Part shown: positions 57,140 to 64,000 of the stretch, in pieces | Layout of the letters: each line of letters opens with the position of its first letter | Position numbering within the stretch: the first letter of the stretch is position 1 | NCBI GenBank assembly: GCA_009760855.2 | Contig: WPIO01000002.1 | Coordinates: 3,619,001 to 3,683,000 of the forward strand | DNA from: Cristatella mucedo | Taxonomy: Eukaryota; Bryozoa; Phylactolaemata; Cristatellidae | DNA: 64,000 bases | Reading direction: 5' to 3' | The notes under the pieces: generated by a model | What the model was told of the DNA's origin: nothing | Seen by the model: only the letters and a program-made list of their open reading frames with translations | Database searches by the model: none | Translations under genes and position numbers: made by a program

Positions 57140-59385
57140 AGAGTTGTTATGCTGTCATTGTTTCTTGGCAGGTGGCGAAATTGTACATCTGACTGTTTCA
57201 TCCGAAACAATACATCCATTGAGCTAAGAGTCTAGACCAGGTAGGGAACTAGCCAATCAGTTAATGGCTGGTTTGTTGACGGATTTCTTAACCCTTCCCA
57301 ATACTTAGATTATGATAACTCAGAAGCCTCTACAAAAAAATATGAGCTGAAGACTAAGGGAACTTCTTGTTTATTGCATCAAGTTCACTCCCGATTCATC
57401 GATTTGCTTTTGCTTAGTATCCTTTACAAGTCGAGTCCGATTGGAATTTTTTTTTGAGTATGCCCGATGGCATAAGCATATGTTCAAAAATATTTCAGCT
57501 TTGAACATTTTCACAGGAAAATAACAAAGAAGCAAAGGAAAACAACAAGCTTTAGGAATTACATCACTAAAATCCGACCTTTCATGTCTAATGTTTATAA
57601 GAAAGCGACGCTTATTAAGAATGCAGAGGAGTTTTGCTGCGAATGCTCTCAGATAAAACCGAATTAAAACAGACGAATATCACAGGAATGATAAAGCAAA
57701 TACTGTAGAGGAAGAGGCTGCCTGTGATCACTTGATTACTATTTTAAATACTTTTTTACGTACTGCTTATGACGGGCAGGTGTAGGTGGCCGAAACGTCA
57801 CGGAAGTCGATTTAGAATTAGAGACGCACACATGTCCGAGATCCTGAAAGCGGTCGGTTCTTCCCCTAAAGGTTTATCACTGCTAACCGACCACAAACTT
57901 AATCGAAAGTTCCAATTATGCGAATTTACGTAGCAATCAGTTTAGGCAAAAATTATACTTCCATTACGTTACTTCGTTCGTATAGCGACATAAAATCTAG
58001 ATATATGTCCAGGCCCTTTAGTAATCGCTGCAAGAAAAGCAATAACTCAGGGCTAAGGGAATTCATAGTATCTTGCCTAAACAAACGTGACAATCTTAAC
58101 AAGTAAGCGTAAGCTCACAAAACGACACTCGGGCAGCCGGCGAACAGTAGTAGTCATTAACATGCACTTAGGCATGCATATGTACGCACGCATAACTTCA
58201 AAGATAATCAAATGAAATGATGGAAAACATGCTCAGTAGATGCGCCTTCATCTAAGACAAAAAATACACGGTCAATGCAGGTAAGTACAGAAATTGATAG
58301 AAGTTTCAAGACTTTCAGTGCATACAAGTTACGGTAACATCTCGAACCATTTCAATCTAATACATGTGAGGAGTGGCAAGACGACGTGAAACTGGGGAGC
58401 GAATGTGCGAAAACATGCAGAAGGAAATAGGAATCTTGGATAGCTACGCTATTCAAAACGAGATAAGCGATCTGTAGGCCAGCGTGAGAATTTTGATGCC
58501 GTTTCGCTGCTTGATCGGGAGCAAATGAAGCTCAGTCTAAATTGGCGTGATGTGGCTGATAGGCCATAGTTATTTCTGTCCTCACAGGTTGAAATGAGTA
58601 AAGTTTTTGCTACCAACTTAGCACTGGTAAGCTGATACAAAGAAGCTTAAACATACTTTACTCAGAGAAGCCACAAAAAGTCAGCAATTGCACTTCAGTT
58701 AATTCTCTAACATGGCTGTGACAGATGTTTCTGCTGTGTAAACTGGATTCTATGCAGATGTATTGCAACTTCGATGGTGCAATTTCTCTGCTTCGTGATC
58801 AAGTGTTTATTGACTTACCGGAGAATATGAAAGTATTTACTATGCTTAAATTTCACAACAGTAGGCAGCACTACGTTTCCACGACCTGCATGTGGTAATT
58901 TCGCAGCTTGTATACGGCTTTTCCCAATATAACTACACTGTATTACAGCTATTGCCGACACTAGCCACGCAATTATATCTAATAGAACAGATGTAAATGT
59001 TATCAGATGATAAAAAAAATACATCTGAATGGCTGCCTAGACCTATCTGAATCTGCAAACATGTCAGAGCTAGACTGAGTTAGCTGCACAATTCGTTCTG
59101 TTCCTAGGAGCCTAGCAAGAACACGAAGTCGCAGACTTGGAGAGTCAACGAGCGCACATTTCAAAATGCGGCGCGATATCAAAGATTAACATAGACTGAT
59201 TACTTACACATTATTGCCTCGAGTGCCAGCACTTTCTTGGTTACCGTTCGAGTGCTCTTCCTGATTGCGGTCACGGGAAACAAGTGTCTGAGCCACACAC
59301 CTCAGATCGTTTGCAGGAACATTTGCACTATGCAGGTGCGTTAGGATGCTAGTGCTAAACTAGCCCGCCACCAAACAGCAGGTCT
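57140..59385. other. AT-rich intergenic DNA without recognised genes
   Basis: I see only a decayed minus-strand LINE piece at about 58310-58680. Open frames here are short and show no family motif. Confidence 0.5.
58310..58680 (-). mobile_element. LINE remnant, decayed
   Basis: A block with ttcgctgcttgatcgggagc resembles the LINE ORF2 end (minus strand) at low similarity. No frame. Confidence 0.4.
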
Positions 59386-59389
59386 ATAG

Positions 59390-60400
59390 CCGATATTCTT
59401 GATGAGTTTGCTCTTCTGACTAAGCACACTATTAGCCCTCTTCCAGATGGCTTATGGTTTACTGAAGACATTTAACTGGCTAGGACTATTAGGCGCCATC
59501 TTGAAAGCTAATGCACTGGATAGGAAATGATTTTTAATAGGCTGTCATAACTTCACGGATAAACATTAATTCATCCTAGCTTAGACTAAATCTAATCTTT
59601 AAATAATCACACTTGAGCTACAGATCCACAATCTAAAATTGTCGACCACCAACCATCCACTGAATCTCGCCCAAGGTAGCACCTTACCGAGTTATCATTG
59701 AAGTGATCTAGCAGGTACTGTCTTCAGCCTATTTCCTTTATGTAGTTAACATCGTAGGGTAAATATAAAAGGTAATTTTCCAACTGGAATCGTTAAACTT
59801 AGTTCTCTGGTTTGCATTAATTCCCATCTTCGATCCTTCTTTTGATGACTTCATATCGAAGTTCATCTTCTAGTCTAAGAAGACTAATCATCCTCTAAAC
59901 CCATTACTACTTGTATCCTTCAGAGATGGATAGATTTATTTATAGCGTGTATATATAAGCAGAATAAGATTTACTTAGCCCCAATTCTTGTCCCTGAATC
60001 CTTTTAAATGCTATTGTTTGGCCACTCTCAGGGAAATCAAAACGAGGCCCGGAAAAACGTTAAGCCACTTCCGCACAGTCTTCCCACTGCGTTTCCTCTC
60101 ACTGATACTGGAATAAGCATCGGCAGACTAGCTAAACTCTTGAATCAAAAATTCGAGCAGAGCAATTAAGTTCCACTCAGTTTTTAGTTCTAACCACTCC
60201 ATCAGGTGATTCCGAACTGTTGCGAAAGTACTGTGTAACAATATTTTCAAGAATGCTACTAAGGCAGTCTCTCTGCTCGCTGTGCTAGATCTTTTGGCAG
60301 TGATTGACACTTTGGATCACCAAACCTTTTTGAGCTCCTAAGATCGTCTGGGTATCACTAGCACCGCACTGCAGTGACTTATTTTCTATCTGCCTTCCCG
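59390..60400 (+). mobile_element. LINE remnant with reverse-transcriptase core, decayed
   Basis: It starts like the element at 6130 (ctgactaagcacactattag and a ccagatggctta block) and later shows tttttagttctaaccactcc and ctagatcttttggcagtgat then tgacactttggatcaccaaa, the AAFDTIDH block. Many frame breaks. It ends where a SINE begins at about 60397. Confidence 0.65.
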
Positions 60401-60550
60401 GTTTGGACCAGTGGCCAATGTGCTCGCCTTCGATGACCTATGTCAAGGCCATTGTGTTAGACGACCAACGTCATTAGTTCGAGCCCAGTAGCGTTTTCGA
60501 AATGCCTGAACAGAGATTCAGTTCTCTTAAGGCTCTACAGGATTGAATGA
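60397..60550 (+). mobile_element. SINE copy, decayed
   Basis: ccggtttggaccagtggcca head, attagttcgagcccagtagc B-box region, and a tail cctgaacagagattcagttc then tcttaaggctct, directly followed by a TA microsatellite. Confidence 0.65.
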
Positions 60551-60587
60551 TATATAAGTATATATATATATATATATATATATATGA

Positions 60588-60629
<42 letters not shown>

Positions 60630-60633
60630 TCAT
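60551..60633. repeat. (TA)n microsatellite with a perfect inverted repeat
   Basis: Two TA tracts separated by GAAGA. ATGAAGA (60584-60590) and TCTTCAT (60627-60633) flank the second TA tract, so 60584-60633 is a perfect 50-bp palindrome. Confidence 0.92.
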
Positions 60634-60829
60634 GGCTTACTTTAGAGCATTGAATTCAATGGGCTACAGTCATCCCAAGAGCCTTTATACGGGGGAGTGT
60701 CCAAGGGATCTGTGCTTGGTAAACTTTGTTTTGCAGTTCGAAAAAGTGAAATAGCTCTGTTAGGATGATATGCGTTTTAATATTATCAGTATCATTATTT
60801 TCAAAATCCAGAATATTTTGTTACGGAAG

Positions 60830-61570
60830 TCTAGAGGCGATTTCACAAAGGCATGGACCATCATGACTGGTGGTATCAATTTCTGAACATGTCTGATTTT
60901 TGGGAATTGCTAGCAGCTGAAACTAAAATAAATTAATGTGGAGGTGATATGATAGCCTGATGAAAGGCTGCTTTTTTCACACCAAGATTACGTGCTGATG
61001 CTACAGTAGATATGTGGTTGGGCCCATTTTTAGGGTTACAATTTTAACTCCTAAATTGGCATTGGTTTGAGCATAACTAAGGCCAGTGCGTCGACTATAA
61101 AAGACGTTAGTGCTGGATAGATTTATACATTTCCTTATTGTTCCACTTGATTTGATATATTTTATAGTCTCTAAAAGGAATTGTGTGCGTGTCTGTGTGT
61201 TTCTGCATGACATGACCAATGCACTAACGCCTGCTGAAATTGTGCACGTTATCACTAGCCAATGGCCTTGACAACTTTTTCCAAAGACCAAAGTTCTTAC
61301 AAGCGTTGAACACTAATACAGCCAAGACCTGATGAAGCACTCATTTTTATTTTTCCATGACTCATTAAACATGGCTCATTTACGGAAATCTAGATGCTTG
61401 CCAATTGTGCCGGTCCATATTTTTGCACACAATTACAGTCAAGTATACGTGGGTATTCTGACAGAACGCTGGTATTTGGTTTAAATAATGATCTTGACAC
61501 CACTTTTCGGTCTGCATGCATGGAAAGCCCAGCAAAAAGACTTTTTGCCACTCAGATGAGCCTAAGTAAA
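60830..61570. repeat. Dispersed 0.75-kb repeat, copy 2
   Basis: Second copy of the repeat at 54590-55345, same orientation, clearly diverged with small insertions and deletions. It lies 5' of copy E as the first lies 5' of copy D. Confidence 0.75.
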
Positions 61571-61899
61571 CAATTTGACTTAAGAACACAGTTATGCCTT
61601 CAAAAATAGAATTCACAAAAGCAGCCATTCCTGAAGCGGGAATTGAAAGCTCCAACTGCATAAACAAGGAAGAACTGAGATGCTATGTTAAGCCACTATT
61701 GCATTCCACGAAACTATGACTAATTTTAAGCTTCTTGCAACAGAGTCATTGCTGACAACCCGTTGCACCAGTATGCAGTTCTTGGCAAGGATACGATGGC
61801 GCAACCGCAGAAAAACAGCACATATTCATCAGCGCGTGCATCCGGGTTAGGCATTTCTGCTACCACGAACATTCAAAAGGCTTATGCATGCATCACTTG

Positions 61900-62290
61900 T
61901 ACTCACTTGTAGTCCCATAGTTTAGTGCGAACCACTTCCAATTCAGGGTAGGGTTTTAAATATCTGCTCTTTTGATTTGAATTTTATATTTGTGACTAAG
62001 TCCATTACAATTCTTTGGATTCATTGCTTTCAGTTCGTATGCTTCCACAGAGTAGAACTCACTTCCGACTTTCATTACGGGCATTTTTTGGCGTGAAAGC
62101 ATTAAAGAAGAAGGAAAAACCGCCTTTTACCCACAGAATTTTCTGGGTATTTGGTACTTGTCCACTGTGTTCTTCTGCTGCTGGCACAGTGCATATTGCC
62201 ACTAACCGATTGCCATGCTTCATTTTCTAGGCTAATTAAAGTGCCAAGAAAGAGATTCATTTCATAGAGAACAATACAAATATCTTTAAT
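61900..62290 (+). mobile_element. LINE remnant, decayed, duplicated near C
   Basis: ORF2 end and tail in worn form (gtgccaagaaagagattcat, then ttcatagagaacaatacaaa), matching 47940-48300. Confidence 0.55.
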
Positions 62291-62299
62291 TTCAATAAC

Positions 62300-64000
62300 A
62301 TGGGATAATCAGTCATGATCTGGGTTCCTGGGTTGATCTATGTTGGGAAGCAGAGATCTTCTGTCCCAGCATGCTAATGACTTTATGGCAGTCAACTGTG
62401 AGACTGAATAATTTTTTTCTATCGGGTATGCACTTATGAAAAAGACCTAACAGACGAGAGGCTAGGACAAAGGTTTAGCCTCAAGCCAGCCGCAATTTAT
62501 CGGCTGGTATCGATAGTTTCCGCGAATATAAGCGATTTAGGCAAAGCTGATTGCAACCTGCTACCAAAATCATTGATGCAGTCTCAGTGAATACTTTGTG
62601 ATGTCCGAGTCCTGAAGTTCTAACTTCAGGTGCCACCACTCACTAACGTGACTAAATTTTGGTGGACACGAGGCGCCTGCCTGGAAAGGGACACATTTAA
62701 CTTAGTACCAATAGCCGATGAAATGTCAACAATCGCTTGTTTCGCGCCACAAGTAATATTCAGATTGAGTATGCTTAATAGCGGCCGAACGCAACCAAAT
62801 TTCTATCGTGGCAATTTCTACTTTTCTGAACAAGAAGCAAACACCAAGGTTGGAGTAGGTGCGATAAGGCACGGCTCCTAGATCAGCATACAAAAGCAGG
62901 TAAGACTATACTTGTGGGCCAGTAGTTCCTAGAGCCCCCACCCCCCCCCGCTCGTTCAGTAACATGAACATGTAAATCGCAAACGAATGAGCAGGCAACG
63001 CTTACAACTAAACAAATGAACTTGCTCACCGAGGCGTGGGAAAAGCCGGTTGAAGCAGATGCGTCTTTATTTGAGACTCCGTGACAAAATTGCAGGCGGG
63101 GTATTTTTCAGCGTACCGGACGACTTGAAAAAAATTTCACCGGTCTTTTATAGCTACATTTTCTGGCGGCTTTGTCTTATTTCATGCTCCTTTATTGACA
63201 TTCCGTGCCTAACGAATACATAAAAGCTATGCGATTGTACTGCTCCTTCATAGCGGCTCTGCTCATGCATTTAGGCTCTGTTCTGATTGGGGGAACTGCC
63301 ACAGATAATTGAGTGCAAGTATTACGGACTATGTGGCTCTGTGGTTAGAAAATGAGCAGTGATTAAAACGTCATACGGCGCCCGCGACTTTTGATATTTA
63401 CCATTGTGTGTCATGCCTGTTTGGAGATAAAACTGTTTCATGAAGGCGGAATACTATGTTCTAGCATGAAGCAGGGAGACTGATTGCTTATTAGCTAATA
63501 TTAGTAATCCTTTAAAGAAATCTTGTAAATGCTGTATGTTTTCAAGTCAAACAAATGAGAAACACTCCAAGGACATCAGAAGTACTCAGTTTGCGCATAC
63601 AATCATTGCACATTAATTTCGTACTCCCATAAAACCGAGGGCGTTAAATTAAGATGATTGAGAAGATTAGCATCTTCGCAGCTCTTATAAATTAGAAAGA
63701 AAATCTGCCAAAAATTAATAGGAAAATGCCGGTGTATCGGTGAACTCGACGACATCCAGTTTTATTACATAATGCTACTTAACTTGAGTACAACTTCATT
63801 GAATTGAATTGGAATGTTGTTGTAAATTCTTTGAACTCATCGCCGCACTTGACTTGCTTGTGGTGTCGTTGGTTTCTTACCATAGCTTCATCAGTTTCTA
63901 GCAAAAAGCACTAAATGCTGCTACTAGTGCATTGGAACACGTACCTGACAGGAATTATCTGGCCGCTAGCGAATCAAAAACAGTGGAAGCATTGTTTGGG
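62300..64000. other. AT-rich DNA without recognised genes
   Basis: 62630-62940 matches 48320-48770 (part of the duplicated 5' flank). A C-run lies at about 62938-62949. I see nothing else to 64000. Confidence 0.5.

Overview
The window is nuclear DNA from an animal, most likely an arthropod or another protostome. The grounds are multi-exon GT-AG genes, a gene family with an N-terminal CBM39-like glucan-binding domain and a C-terminal GH16 glucanase fold (beta-1,3-glucan-binding protein, called GNBP, BGRP or LGBP), many decayed CR1/L2-type LINEs and tRNA-derived SINEs, and dinucleotide microsatellites. There are no bacterial operons, no CRISPR array and no phage genes. Species cannot be told from the sequence.

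The main content is a cluster of five GNBP copies, here called A to E. A (8632-19285, minus), B (20579-29917, plus) and C (32360-42096, minus) are complete. Each has 11 exons, and the spliced exons add up to open frames of about 458, 465 and 463 codons. Exons 2 and 4 to 10 have the same length in all three (105, 75, 61, 168, 78, 103, 72 and 127 nt); only exons 1, 3 and 11 differ, always in frame. D (51148-52896, minus) and E (56478-57064, minus) are 5' remnants. D has a broken exon 3 and a LINE inside exon 4. E has a stop codon in exon 3 and nothing recognisable after it. The intact copies encode secreted pattern-recognition proteins expected to bind beta-1,3-glucan, and all three keep both catalytic-position glutamates of GH16.

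Layout: 1-2576 holds exons of an unrecognised gene on the minus strand. 3.2-8.4 kb is mostly LINE debris. 8.6-19.3 kb is gene A, with a LINE, a possible PIF/Harbinger piece and a SINE in its introns. 19.9-30.3 kb is a sharply GC- and CpG-rich block that contains gene B, head to head with A and tail to tail with C. 30.3-32.3 kb carries a full SINE. 32.4-42.1 kb is gene C. 42.1-64 kb is AT-rich repeat-laden DNA in which flanking segments of C, D and E recur in diverged form, pointing to old duplication of gene plus 5' flank. I saw no recognisable gene from 57.2 to 64 kb.

A, C, D and E look like products of tandem duplication on one strand. B is the odd one out in orientation, base composition and lack of LINEs, and one of its introns uses a GC donor. 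Exon calls come from reading splice signals and from comparing the copies with each other; no database search was run.
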